A stretch of 64,000 nucleotides of DNA, from assembly GCF_900141665.1 (NCBI RefSeq), contig NZ_FQYI01000001.1, forward strand, positions 1 to 64,000. Direction: 5' to 3'. The DNA comes from Cruoricaptor ignavus (GTDB taxonomy: Bacteria; Bacteroidota; Bacteroidia; Flavobacteriales; Weeksellaceae). A model generated the notes under the pieces. That model worked only from the letters and a program-made list of their open reading frames with translations, was not told the DNA's origin and ran no database searches. The translations under genes were made by a program, and so were the position numbers. This document shows, one piece after another, positions 8,006 to 16,707 of the stretch. The first letter of the stretch is position 1. Each line of letters begins with the position of its first letter.

Positions 8006-9028
8006 ATGGCAGACCAGAATTTTCAGACGCTCGGCGAGTTTATCATTGAGAAACAGGAAGATTTCAAAGCTTCCACCGGAGAGTTTTCCAGGCTGATCAA
8101 TGCGATGAAACTCGCTGCAAAAATGGTAAACCGCGAGGTAAATAAGGCCGGGCTGGTGGACATCGCAGGCGTGGCAGGCAGTACGAATATACAGGGCGAG
8201 GACCAGCAGAAACTGGATGTGCTCGCCAACGAAATCTTCATCGAAGCGCTCTCTCAGCGGGAGGTGGTCTGCGGCATCGCAAGTGAGGAAAACGACGACT
8301 TTATTGAGATAAAATGCACCAAACGCGGCCACCTCAGCAAGTATGTGGTGCTGATAGACCCGCTGGATGGCTCTTCCAACATCGATGTAAATGTCTCCGT
8401 AGGGACGATTTTCTCCATCTACCAGCGCGTGTCCGAGCCCGGAACACCGGTAGAGATGCGCGATTTCCTGCAAAAGGGCGAAAACCAGCTGGCTGCGGGA
8501 TACATTATTTACGGCTCCTCCACAATGCTCGTGTACACAACAGGAAACGGCGTGAATGGCTTTACGCTGGATCCTGCCATCGGAACTTTTTACCTTTCTC
8601 ATCCGAATATGACTATTCCCGAAAAGGGAAAAATTTATTCAATTAATGAAGGAAATTACATCAAATTCCCTCAGGGCGTGAAAGATTATTTAAAATACTG
8701 CCAAATGAATGAGGATGACAGACCTTATACTTCGCGCTATATCGGTTCGCTGTGTGCGGATTTCCATCGGAATATGATAAAGGGCGGCATCTACATTTAC
8801 CCATCTTATGCCAAGGCGCCGAACGGCAAACTGCGCCTGCTTTACGAGTGCAACCCGATGGCTTTTCTGGCTGAGCAAGCCGGCGGAAAAGCGAGCGACG
8901 GTTTCCAAAGGATTATGGAAATAGAGCCTACGGAGCTGCATCAGCGTGTGCCGTTTTTCTGCGGAAGCAAAAATATGGTAGAAAAAGCCGAAGAATTTAT
9001 GGCGAAAAATCAAAAGGTCCAGGACTGA
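8006..9028 (+). CDS. fbp: Fructose-1,6-bisphosphatase, class I
   Basis: A 340-aa cytosolic gluconeogenic phosphatase. The metal- and substrate-binding motif DPLDGSSN is at residues 118-125, preceded by the acidic SEEN at 93-96. The C-terminal region has the [20 protein letters not shown] block (about 269-288), with the Lys and Glu that contact substrate and metal in the family. Length is normal. The 3' end is followed after 21 bp by menC on the same strand, so the two are likely co-transcribed although their pathways are unrelated. Confidence 0.96.
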   Translation: MADQNFQTLGEFIIEKQEDFKASTGEFSRLINAMKLAAKMVNREVNKAGLVDIAGVAGSTNIQGEDQQKLDVLANEIFIEALSQREVVCGIASEENDDFIEIKCTKRGHLSKYVVLIDPLDGSSNIDVNVSVGTIFSIYQRVSEPGTPVEMRDFLQKGENQLAAGYIIYGSSTMLVYTTGNGVNGFTLDPAIGTFYLSHPNMTIPEKGKIYSINEGNYIKFPQGVKDYLKYCQMNEDDRPYTSRYIGSLCADFHRNMIKGGIYIYPSYAKAPNGKLRLLYECNPMAFLAEQAGGKASDGFQRIMEIEPTELHQRVPFFCGSKNMVEKAEEFMAKNQKVQD

Positions 9029-9049
9029 TTTGAAAATTGTAAGCTTTTG

Positions 9050-10051
9050 ATGGAAGCCCAATTTTACAGGCACCTTCTGCAATTCAAAAGGCCGGGCGGA
9101 ACTTCTCGCGGAATTCTGACCGAGAAGGAAACTTTTATCCTGGAAATCTTTGACGGAGAGAAAAAAGGCATCGGTGAATGTGCTGTTTTCCGTGGGCTGA
9201 GCTCTGATGATGTCCCGGAATATGAGCAAAAACTTGAGTGGCTCTGCAAAAACATCAATGCAGAAGAAACTTTTATAAAAAGAGAACTTCGCGATTTTCC
9301 ATCCATTTGGTTTGGATTGGAGCAGGCTAAGCGGAATCTGGAATTTGGCGAGGGTGTTTATTTCCCTTCACAATTTACTGAAGGTCAAGGTTTTATAAAA
9401 ATCAACGGGCTGATTTGGATGGGCGATGCTGATTTTATGAAGTCGCAAATTCGGGAAAAACTGGATTTGGGATATGATTGCATCAAGCTGAAAATCGGCG
9501 TAAATTGGGATGAGGAGAAGGAAATCCTGAAAAATCTTCGCAAAGAATTTTCCGCAGAAAAACTTGAACTGAGAGTAGATGCCAACGGCGGTTTCAGTTT
9601 TAATGAAGCGATAACCGTTTTGCAGGAGCTTGCCGAGCTGAAAATTCACTCCATAGAGCAGCCGATAAAAGCCAGAAACGCCGATGAAATGGCGGAACTT
9701 TGTGCAGAAACGCCAACTGCCATCGCTTTGGATGAAGAATTAATTGGCGTCAATGATTTTTCCGAAAAAAAAATATTGCTGGAAAAAATCAGGCCGCAGT
9801 TTATCATCCTGAAACCATCGCTTTGCGGCGGATTTTCCGGCAGCGATGAATGGATAGAACTAGCTGAAAATCAAGGAATTGGATGGTGGATTACATCTGC
9901 GTTGGAAAGCAACATCGGCCTGAATGCCATTGCGCAATATACTTTCATCAAGAAACCGAAAATGCCGCAGGGTTTGGGAACAGGTGCGCTTTTCACAAAT
10001 AATTTTGAAAGCCGCCTGAATTTAGTTGGCGACAAGCTTTTTCATCTTTAA
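9050..10051 (+). CDS. menC: o-Succinylbenzoate synthase
   Basis: A 333-aa enolase-superfamily protein for menaquinone synthesis, dehydrating SHCHC to o-succinylbenzoate. Catalytic landmarks are KLK (146-148; K148), metal ligands D177 in VDANG, E203 in IEQP and D228 in LDEE, and K255 in ILKPS. ATG at 9050 is chosen; a TTG one codon upstream is less likely. The superfamily also includes dipeptide epimerases, but the overall sequence and a menaquinone-dependent flavobacterial host favour MenC. Confidence 0.85.
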   Translation: MEAQFYRHLLQFKRPGGTSRGILTEKETFILEIFDGEKKGIGECAVFRGLSSDDVPEYEQKLEWLCKNINAEETFIKRELRDFPSIWFGLEQAKRNLEFGEGVYFPSQFTEGQGFIKINGLIWMGDADFMKSQIREKLDLGYDCIKLKIGVNWDEEKEILKNLRKEFSAEKLELRVDANGGFSFNEAITVLQELAELKIHSIEQPIKARNADEMAELCAETPTAIALDEELIGVNDFSEKKILLEKIRPQFIILKPSLCGGFSGSDEWIELAENQGIGWWITSALESNIGLNAIAQYTFIKKPKMPQGLGTGALFTNNFESRLNLVGDKLFHL

Positions 10052-10088
10052 ATATTCCGAAAATTTACCTAAAAATTTCTGAAATCGC

Positions 10089-10096
10089 TATTTTTG
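10089..10096 (+). promoter_or_regulatory. -7 element of glnS promoter
   Basis: TATTTTTG matches the Bacteroidota -7 consensus TAnnTTTG. It ends 16 nt before the glnS ATG. Confidence 0.6.
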
Positions 10097-10112
10097 CAGG
10101 CGACGATTTATT

Positions 10113-11786
10113 ATGGAAGAAGAAAAAAAATCCCTGAATTTTATTGAGCAGATTATTGAAGATGATTTAGCTAAAGGATTGGAAAGCAATCAATTACGCT
10201 TCCGTTTTCCGCCGGAGCCAAACGGCTATCTTCACATTGGGCATACGAAGGCCATCTGCATAAATTTTGGTTTGGGTGAGAAATATAATGCGCCGGTAAA
10301 CCTGCGCTTCGATGATACCAACCCTGAAAAAGAGGAACAGGAATTTGTGGATGCCATCAAGAAAGATGTGGAATGGCTTGGTTTTCAATGGGATAAAGAA
10401 GTCTATGCATCTGATTACTTTCAGCAGCTGTACGATTGGGCTGTGGAAATGATAAAGCAGGGCAAGGCTTATGTGGATGAGCAATCGTCGGAAGAAATTA
10501 CGGAACAGCGGAAAAATCCTGCTGAGCCAGGCATCGAGAGCCCGTACAGAAACCGGCCTGCGGAAGAATCCCTGGCTTTATTCGAGAAAATGAAGAACGG
10601 CGAAATCGAGGAAGGAGCAATGTCGCTTCGTGCAAAAATCGATATGGCTTCGCCGAATATGAATATGCGGGATCCTGTGATGTACCGCATCCTGAAAAGG
10701 CCGCACCACAGAACGGGAACCGATTGGAAAATCTACCCGATGTACGATTGGGCGCACGGACAGAGCGATTATATTGAGCAGATTTCGCACTCACTTTGCT
10801 CGCTGGAATTCGAAAATCACCGGCCGCTTTATGATTGGTATATCGACCAAGTATATGATAATCAGCAACTTAGAAACAAGCAGCGGGAATTTGCGCGGAT
10901 GAATGTTACTTATATGATTACATCCAAGCGGAAGCTGCAGAGGCTGGTTGCGGAAAAAGTGGTGACAGGCTGGGATGATCCAAGAATGCCTACGATTTCT
11001 GGGATGCGCAGAAAAGGTTTTACGCCGAAAGCCATCCGAAATTTTATTGAGCGGGTTGGTGTTGCGAAAAGGGAGAATCTCATTGATATTCAATTACTTG
11101 AGTTCTGCGTTCGCGAAGATTTAAACAAAATTTCGAAACGCCTGATGGTGGTGATGGATCCCGTGAAACTCATCATCGAAAATTATCCTGAGGACAAGGA
11201 GGAATGGCTGGAAACGGAAAATAATCCGGAGGATGAAAACGCAGGAAACCGCGAAATCCCTTTCTCAAAGGAGCTTTTCATCGAGCGGGAAGATTTTAAG
11301 GAAGAGGCCAATAATAAATTTTTCCGGCTGAAACTTGGCGGGGAAGTTCGGCTGAAATCGGCGTACATTATTAAAGCCAACAGGGTTGAGAAAGATGAGA
11401 ACGGCGAAATTACCACGATTTACGCAACTTATGACGAAGATTCAAAATCAGGCAGCGGAACGGAAGCCAGTTTGCGCAAGGTAAAGGGCACGCTGCACTG
11501 GGTTTCGGCGAAGCACGCTGTGCCGATTGAAGTTCGCGTTTATGACCGGCTTTTCACCGTGGAACAGCCTGATGCTGAGAAAGATGCAGATTTTATGGAT
11601 TTCATTAATCCTGATTCCTTGCAGACGGTAACTGCTTTTGCTGAGCCGGAAATCAAGAATGTAAAAATTGGCGAACCGCTGCAGTTTCAGCGCATCGGAT
11701 ATTTCACGAAAGATGAAGATTCCACCGATGAAAAGGCGGTTTTCAACAGAACGGTGACGCTGAAGGATTCTTATAAGCCGGAGTAA
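10113..11786 (+). CDS. glnS: Glutaminyl-tRNA synthetase
   Basis: A 557-aa class I synthetase charging tRNA-Gln. The signature HIGH is at residues 41-44 within PPEPNGYLHIGHTK. The KMSKS-equivalent appears as TSKRKLQ (about 272-278), and a C-terminal anticodon-binding beta-barrel region starts around 340. The acidic insert near 370-385 (NNPEDENAG) looks lineage-specific. Direct GlnRS charging implies the cell need not use transamidation for Gln-tRNA. The stop is immediately followed by the ATG of a DoxX-like gene (TAAATG), suggesting translational coupling. Confidence 0.96.
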   Translation: MEEEKKSLNFIEQIIEDDLAKGLESNQLRFRFPPEPNGYLHIGHTKAICINFGLGEKYNAPVNLRFDDTNPEKEEQEFVDAIKKDVEWLGFQWDKEVYASDYFQQLYDWAVEMIKQGKAYVDEQSSEEITEQRKNPAEPGIESPYRNRPAEESLALFEKMKNGEIEEGAMSLRAKIDMASPNMNMRDPVMYRILKRPHHRTGTDWKIYPMYDWAHGQSDYIEQISHSLCSLEFENHRPLYDWYIDQVYDNQQLRNKQREFARMNVTYMITSKRKLQRLVAEKVVTGWDDPRMPTISGMRRKGFTPKAIRNFIERVGVAKRENLIDIQLLEFCVREDLNKISKRLMVVMDPVKLIIENYPEDKEEWLETENNPEDENAGNREIPFSKELFIEREDFKEEANNKFFRLKLGGEVRLKSAYIIKANRVEKDENGEITTIYATYDEDSKSGSGTEASLRKVKGTLHWVSAKHAVPIEVRVYDRLFTVEQPDAEKDADFMDFINPDSLQTVTAFAEPEIKNVKIGEPLQFQRIGYFTKDEDSTDEKAVFNRTVTLKDSYKPE

Positions 11787-12245
11787 ATGAAGCCACTATT
11801 AATTTTGCTCGGCACCTTCATTATTTCTGTCGGCATTTTTCAACTGAGATTCAAAAATCCACACTGGCATCGCGCCGGAAGAATTGCTATGGCTGCGATG
11901 CTTTTCTTCACATCGGTGGCACATTTTGCATTTCTCCAAGGAATGTCCCAAATGATTCCGGATTTCATCCCTTTTAAAAAAGAATGGGTAATTATTACAG
12001 GAATTCTGGAAATTGCTGCGGGAATAGGATTACTTTTCAAAAAATCCCGGAAAATCACTTCCATTCTTCTGATTATTTTTCTGATACTGATTTTGCCGGC
12101 AAACATCAATTCTGCAATGCAGAATCTCAACTATGAAACCGGAAATTTCGACGGAAACGGCATTTGCTATCTTTGGTTCCGCATTCCGATGCAGATATTT
12201 TATATCCTTTGGATCTGGAAGTTTGGCTACAAGCCAAAAGATTGA
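11787..12245 (+). CDS. DoxX-like integral membrane protein
   Basis: A 152-aa protein with four hydrophobic segments (about 3-20, 32-52, 65-83 and 88-108) plus a C-terminal aromatic segment around 128-146. The pattern, including the conserved-looking GILEIAAGIGLLF stretch in the third helix, resembles DoxX/DUF417-like small quinone-related membrane proteins. No catalytic residue is evident and the substrate is unknown. The gene starts directly after the glnS stop and ends 3 bp before the convergent ypdA stop. Confidence 0.65.
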   Translation: MKPLLILLGTFIISVGIFQLRFKNPHWHRAGRIAMAAMLFFTSVAHFAFLQGMSQMIPDFIPFKKEWVIITGILEIAAGIGLLFKKSRKITSILLIIFLILILPANINSAMQNLNYETGNFDGNGICYLWFRIPMQIFYILWIWKFGYKPKD

Positions 12246-12248
12246 TTA

Positions 12249-13223
12249 TCAGAAATTTAGATTTTTACGCAAAATGTCATTCACGATTAATTTTGCGTGT
12301 TGCCGTGAATTTTCGATGAACCAAAGGTGCGTATCTCTGCCGCCGCAAACTACGCCACCCAAATACAGGCCCTCCACATTGCTTTCCATCGTGTCAGGAT
12401 TATACACTGGCTTCAATTGTGAACCCTTCAAAATAATGCCCGAATTTTTGAGAAATTCAAAATCTGGTAAATAACCAGTCATTGCGAAGACGAAATCGTT
12501 TTCAATTTCAATCATTCTCCCAAATCTGTCCCTAAAAATTAAGGTATTTTCAGTGATTTCTGTAACACAAGCACCGAAATGTGCTTTGATCTTCCCTTCT
12601 AAAATTCTATTTTCAATGTCCGGCTTCACCCAGTATTTTACAGATTCACCGATGTGATTAGAGCGGACAATCATCGTAACTTCGCCACCCTTCCTGAAAA
12701 TCTCTAAAGCCACATCTACAGCGGAATTGCTGGCACCGATTACCGCAACCTTCTGCCCTACATAAGGATAAGGCTCCGTGTAATAATGCCGCACTTTCGG
12801 AAGTTCTTCACCAGGGATATTCATCAGATTAGGAATATCGTAAAAACCGGTAGCAATTACAACATTTTTCGCAAAATGAACTCCCTTGCTTGTTTCGATG
12901 TGAAAAATACTTTCTAACTTACTGATTTTCAATACCTTCTCATAAAGATTAATATTTAGGCTGTAGGTTCGTGCAACGGCGTGATAATATTCCAGCGCGT
13001 CTTTTCTGCCAGGCTTTACACTCGTTGTAATGAACGGAATTTCAGCAATTTCAAGCCGGTCTGCCGTCGAAAAAAACTGCATATAAAGCGGGTAATTGTA
13101 GATGCTGTTGGCAATCGTCCCCTTCTCGATGATGCGGTACGAAAGCCCTGCCCTTGCAGCTTCCACGGCTGTTGCCAAACCGATGGGTCCGCCGCCTATG
13201 ATTAGCAAATCCAAGATTTCCAT
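12249..13223 (-). CDS. ypdA: YpdA-family FAD-dependent oxidoreductase
   Basis: A 324-aa two-dinucleotide-fold flavoprotein. The FAD motif GGGPIG is at residues 10-15 and the NAD(P)H motif GASNSA at about 167-172; ATGFYD near 124-129 and AMTGYLPD near 251-258 are family markers. There is no CxxC disulfide centre as in thioredoxin reductase. In Bacillus and Staphylococcus YpdA is the bacillithiol-disulfide reductase, and Bacteroidota homologues usually carry that name. Whether this organism makes bacillithiol is not shown in the window. Confidence 0.8.
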   Translation of the reverse strand: MEILDLLIIGGGPIGLATAVEAARAGLSYRIIEKGTIANSIYNYPLYMQFFSTADRLEIAEIPFITTSVKPGRKDALEYYHAVARTYSLNINLYEKVLKISKLESIFHIETSKGVHFAKNVVIATGFYDIPNLMNIPGEELPKVRHYYTEPYPYVGQKVAVIGASNSAVDVALEIFRKGGEVTMIVRSNHIGESVKYWVKPDIENRILEGKIKAHFGACVTEITENTLIFRDRFGRMIEIENDFVFAMTGYLPDFEFLKNSGIILKGSQLKPVYNPDTMESNVEGLYLGGVVCGGRDTHLWFIENSRQHAKLIVNDILRKNLNF

Positions 13224-13339
13224 TGAGCAAAGATAGGGCTTACATAATTGATAAGTTCCTTTATATCAAATTCCATTGGTCTCGTAGGTGTATGGTAAAT
13301 TCATAGAAGCCTGCCATATTTTTTATTTAAATTTGTGGC

Positions 13340-13591
13340 ATGGGATTCATCTTGGTTTTTCTCGCAGTTTTAGGTATCGGTATGGGGGCAGGGCTTCTGC
13401 TGGCCGTCATAAAGAACTACGCACAAATCTTCCGCCCTCATCCCTGGGTAGCTTCGCTCTCTATTGCGGCTACTATTACCGTCCTTTTTATCCCAGATAC
13501 CATCCTTATGGTTTTGCTATTAGTCTTCGTTAACTGTTTGCCTATGTACTATGGGGCGAAAATACGGCAGCGGGATAGATTTAACTTTTAG
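13340..13591 (+). CDS. Small two-helix membrane protein
   Basis: An 83-aa protein with two strongly hydrophobic segments (about 3-22 and 40-62), a short middle loop RPHPWV, and a basic tail. I do not recognise a family. Its last codons overlap the convergent 3' end of a frameshifted phage-like ORF. A translation of ordinary composition and a clear ATG support a real gene, but conservation is unknown. Confidence 0.45.
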   Translation: MGFILVFLAVLGIGMGAGLLLAVIKNYAQIFRPHPWVASLSIAATITVLFIPDTILMVLLLVFVNCLPMYYGAKIRQRDRFNF

Positions 13592-13801
13592 CCGCTTGCG
13601 CTTCCTTTTCCCGTAACCACTGAAGTTCCCTCACACGCATGGCCCATTCCCTATCTGTGAGCAGGTCGGGATCGATGTGCATATAGAATCTCAATTGCGC
13701 ATCCAGCATTCGTATGCTCTGGCTGTCCTCATCCAACGGAATACTTCCCCGTACTTCTTTTTCCAGTTTTCGATTTGTTCCTGAGTGATTTCTGTATTCA
13801 T
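13581..13801 (-). pseudogene. Small phage-derived gene split by a -1 frameshift
   Basis: The first frame, from ATG at 13799-13801, reads MNTEITQEQIENWKKKYGEV and stops at 13691-13693. The second frame is open through the same region and encodes GSIPLDEDSQSIRMLDAQL, then DREWAMRVRELQWLRE, ending at TAA 13581-13583. Both halves have the flavour of short tail-region genes in Mu-like Bacteroidota phages. A -1 slip at GAAAAAG near the WKK codons would join them into about 72 residues. Decay of prophage genes is the simpler reading; programmed frameshifting, as in tail-assembly chaperones, is the alternative. Confidence 0.45.
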
Positions 13802-13839
13802 TTTAATTCTCCGCATTCAAGGAAACATCTTTCCGCAAA

Positions 13840-14877
13840 GTGTTGGAGAGCCTGCTGGTTGCCGAGGATGGCTCGCTTCGCCCTTGGAGTGAGTTCAAGA
13901 AGGAAGCCTGGAAGGTAAGCGGCGACTACAACCACCGCTGGCTTGAAACCGAATACCACCAGACCGTAGCCAATGCCAACGCTGCGAGAATGTGGAAAGA
14001 TTTCGGGCGGAATACAGACCTGTACCCCAATGTAAAATTTATGAGTGTGCGGGATGGCAGGGTTCGCCCGGAACACCGCGCCCTGGATGGTACCGTGCGG
14101 CCCTACAACGATCCGTTCTGGGATACCCACCTGCCACCGCTGGACTGGGGATGCCGCTGCACCGTGGTACAGACCGACGAAGAGCCTACCGAGGTGAAAG
14201 GCGGCGTGCAGATGAAGATTGAATTTGAGAACAATCCTGCAGTGAGCGGAAGGATTTTCTCAGGAAGTGGCTATCTCACAATGGGCGGCCTTACTCCCGA
14301 ACTAATCGAGAAACTTACCAGGGAAAGCATCAGCTTCGCCCAAAGAATGTTTAAAAAGGTTGTTAACGATGGCACAAGAATTATAACCAGCGTTATTCTT
14401 AAACTGCCTCGAAAATCTCAATTTTTTGGCTTAGGAAAAAATCTGTATCAGCACATTCTCGTTGATATCACTAAAGATGATTATTTGGAAATCCTAAAGG
14501 TTGGAAGAGAATTAACGAAAATTCATAAAAGGGTCGAACTTATGCCTGTAATTAATATGGGAGACAAAGTGGGCCGGCAGTTATTATTTCCAAAATTATT
14601 ATCTGAAACATCAAATCCTGATTTAAACGGAGATGGAACTTATTATGATTTAAAAAGGCCAAGGTCAATTAAGAATGTACTTCATAATGCGAATAAAGCT
14701 TCTGCACAGGGAGCCATAGCAATAATTTCTACACACCACTTGGATAAGAAAATTACCGAGAAAATATTACAGAATAGAGCAAATGATATACTTAGTGAAA
14801 AAAATAGGAAATATTACCGGTTCGATTCGGTATTTTTTTACCACAATGGCAGGCTCCTAAAATTCAATAAGGAATGA
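13840..14877 (+). CDS. 5'-truncated MuF-like phage head protein fused to a PD-(D/E)xK-like toxin domain
   Basis: The frame is open from about 13,807 with no good start; TTG at 13840 gives 345 aa. Residues 75-110 hold the phage Mu gpF minor-head signature (RVRPEHRALDGTVRPYNDPF, then PPLDWGCRCTV). The part before it is shorter than in intact family members. From about residue 180 a different domain begins. It ends with E256, PD 260-261 and DLK 270-272 (TYYDLKRPRSIKN), a PD-(D/E)xK arrangement as in CdiA-CT tRNA-nuclease toxins and phage-carried PBECR-type nucleases. MuF-toxin fusions are known in phages. This copy lies in a prophage scar, with no recognisable immunity gene downstream. Confidence 0.7.
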   Translation: MLESLLVAEDGSLRPWSEFKKEAWKVSGDYNHRWLETEYHQTVANANAARMWKDFGRNTDLYPNVKFMSVRDGRVRPEHRALDGTVRPYNDPFWDTHLPPLDWGCRCTVVQTDEEPTEVKGGVQMKIEFENNPAVSGRIFSGSGYLTMGGLTPELIEKLTRESISFAQRMFKKVVNDGTRIITSVILKLPRKSQFFGLGKNLYQHILVDITKDDYLEILKVGRELTKIHKRVELMPVINMGDKVGRQLLFPKLLSETSNPDLNGDGTYYDLKRPRSIKNVLHNANKASAQGAIAIISTHHLDKKITEKILQNRANDILSEKNRKYYRFDSVFFYHNGRLLKFNKE

Positions 14878-15192
14878 TAAAAATCATTCCTTAAGGGTGT
14901 GGCGACCGCGCAGGTCTCCTTTCAACCAGTTAATTCTGGTACTGCAAAGGTAAGAATTTTTATTCTAATATTCCAAATTTTATAGAAAAAAATCATTTTC
15001 CCCCTCCGTAGCACCCGCTTTGCTTGATGATGGCGGATACTGTGGAAGGAGAAAGTGGCGGAAACTGCCGTGCCGTCTCCTCCAGCAGCGCGGAAATCTT
15101 CCACTTGCAAGCGCGTACCTATGCAGGACATGTTCTCCCAGTGGAACAAAGTGTATGTGCATTCTATTTGTTATCTTTGGAAAAACTTACGG
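14878..15192. other. Region between MuF-toxin and Nudix gene: small hairpins, no confident gene
   Basis: Around 14,900-14,955 are two short hairpins (GACC...GGTC and ACCAG...CTGGT) just after the toxin stop. A minus-strand open frame at 14,922-15,149 (TTG start; MSCIGTRLQVEDF, SATFSFHSIRHHQAKRV) looks protein-like and may be another phage remnant, but it has no ribosome site or recognised family. The Nudix promoter lies at the right end. Confidence 0.35.
15172..15179 (+). promoter_or_regulatory. -7 element of the Nudix gene promoter
   Basis: TATCTTTG fits TAnnTTTG and ends 13 nt before ATG 15193. This rules out the longer upstream reading frame as the start. Confidence 0.55.
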
Positions 15193-15819
15193 ATGTCCTT
15201 CGGCAAAGACCTTTTGCGAAAAATCAAAGAAGCGGAACTTTACGGCGAGGATGCGCACAGTATTTTCTCGCCGCCTTCACGCCCGATTTTGTCGTACGAA
15301 GAAATCCTGAAGAATAATCCAAAATTTGCGGCGGTGAACATCCTGCTTTACCTGAAGGACAACCGCTGGCATTTTCCGCTGATGGTTCGCGCGAAAAACG
15401 ATAAGGACAGGCACAGCGGACAAATTTCCCTGCCCGGTGGAAAAAGGGAGGATGGCGATGAAAATTTTGCGGCTACGGCAAAGCGCGAAACTTCCGAAGA
15501 AATGGGCATAGACGAGCATTTCGTGCGTATCATTCGGGAAATTTCGCCCATCTACATTCCGCCGAGCAACTTCTATGCTTACGCCTTCGTTTCGTACACC
15601 GGCAAAAATCCGCGGTTCAATCTGCAGGAAGCTGAAGCCGTGGAGCTGATAGAATTCCCCGTAGAATCGCTGGTTTCGCTAGACGATGAGCCTGAAATAA
15701 TGGCCTTCGCAGGAAGCCGCGGAATGGAAGTGCCGGTCATCAATTTCAACGGCTACATCATTTGGGGTGCCACCGCTATGATTCTCAGCGAGTTCAGCCA
15801 GTTGCTCAAAAATTTGTAG
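15193..15819 (+). CDS. Nudix hydrolase, CoA-pyrophosphatase-like
   Basis: A 208-aa protein. The Nudix box GX5EX7REX2EEXG is complete at about residues 82-105 (GGKREDGDENFAATAKRETS, then EEMGI). It is preceded by SGQISLPGG, a segment typical of the CoA diphosphatase (NudL) branch, which cleaves CoA and derivatives. ATG 15193 is preferred because a -7 promoter element lies directly upstream. The open frame extends further 5' but that part (PSPPAARKSS) is not protein-like for this family. The gene ends 20 bp before the acyltransferase. Confidence 0.8.
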   Translation: MSFGKDLLRKIKEAELYGEDAHSIFSPPSRPILSYEEILKNNPKFAAVNILLYLKDNRWHFPLMVRAKNDKDRHSGQISLPGGKREDGDENFAATAKRETSEEMGIDEHFVRIIREISPIYIPPSNFYAYAFVSYTGKNPRFNLQEAEAVELIEFPVESLVSLDDEPEIMAFAGSRGMEVPVINFNGYIIWGATAMILSEFSQLLKNL

Positions 15820-15839
15820 ATTTGTCTGCATTTTTCGAA

Positions 15840-16649
15840 ATGGCGAAGACTAAGAAAAAAACGATTTTCCGCGATGCTTTCGGCACGCCTTACATCCTGA
15901 AAAGGCTGGTGATTTTCGTAATGGGGGTAATCTCTTACCGAAGGTTCAACGGCTTTAACAGGCTGAAAATCAGCGGCACGGAAAACATTGCAGAACTGCC
16001 GAAATCCAATGTGCTGCTGGTTTCCAACCATCAGACTTATTTTGCCGATGTGATGGCGATGTACCATGTGATTTTCGCGACAAACAACGGCTACCTGAAC
16101 ACGATAAAAAACCCAATCTACCTGCTGAACCCGAAGGTTGATATTTATTATGTAGCCGCCGAAGAAACGATGAGCAAAGGCATTGCCAAGCTTTTCAAAC
16201 TTGCCGGGGCGGTAACCGTGAAACGCACCTGGAGGGCCGGCGGAAAGGATGTAAACCGCATCGTGGATATGGGTGAAGTGGACAATATTTTGCGGGCGCT
16301 GGATAATGGCTGGGTCGTCACTTTTCCGCAGGGAACAACCGCCGCCTTTGCGCAGGGCAGAAAGGGAACGGCAAAACTCATCAAGCAGCAGAGGCCGATT
16401 GTAATTCCGGTGAAAATCAATGGTTTCCGAAGGGCATTTGACAAGAAAGGACTTAGGCTGAAAGTAACAGGCGTAGAACCAACGATGGAATTTAAAAAGC
16501 CGCTGGAAATAGATTACGAGAACGAAACTTCCCAGCAGATTCTGGATAAAATTATGTTTGCAATTGAGCAGACGAGCGATTTCAACAAGCTGCATAATTA
16601 CGAAGAGCAGCTGAAACAGCGCAAACTTGCCGAAGCTGAAAAGCAGTAA
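15840..16649 (+). CDS. PlsC-family 1-acylglycerol-3-phosphate acyltransferase-like protein
   Basis: A 269-aa protein with an N-terminal hydrophobic stretch (LVIFVMGVIS, about 24-33), the acyltransferase motif NHQTYFAD (63-70) and the second motif FPQGTT near 162-167. The usual family spacing is HX4D; here H64 and D70 are five residues apart, as also in the OlsF-like protein of this window. The role is probably acyl transfer to lysophosphatidic acid or a related lipid at the inner membrane; the substrate is uncertain. It follows the Nudix gene by 20 bp. ATG 15840 is chosen over an upstream start that would overlap that gene. Confidence 0.75.
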   Translation: MAKTKKKTIFRDAFGTPYILKRLVIFVMGVISYRRFNGFNRLKISGTENIAELPKSNVLLVSNHQTYFADVMAMYHVIFATNNGYLNTIKNPIYLLNPKVDIYYVAAEETMSKGIAKLFKLAGAVTVKRTWRAGGKDVNRIVDMGEVDNILRALDNGWVVTFPQGTTAAFAQGRKGTAKLIKQQRPIVIPVKINGFRRAFDKKGLRLKVTGVEPTMEFKKPLEIDYENETSQQILDKIMFAIEQTSDFNKLHNYEEQLKQRKLAEAEKQ

Positions 16650-16707
16650 TTTTTACCGAAATTTTATTTGCTGAATTTAAAAAAATCATCAAAATTTTTA
16701 CGAATAA

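Noticed and set aside
7964-8602. 212-codon frame antisense to fbp, and other long antisense frames in fbp, polA, pheS, tamB and the M16 genes
   Set aside because: These are shadows produced by codon bias of well-identified genes; none has a motif or start context.
14922-15149. Possible phage protein upstream of the Nudix gene
   Set aside because: Protein-like stretches are present, but there is no start signal or recognised family; kept only in the description of the region.
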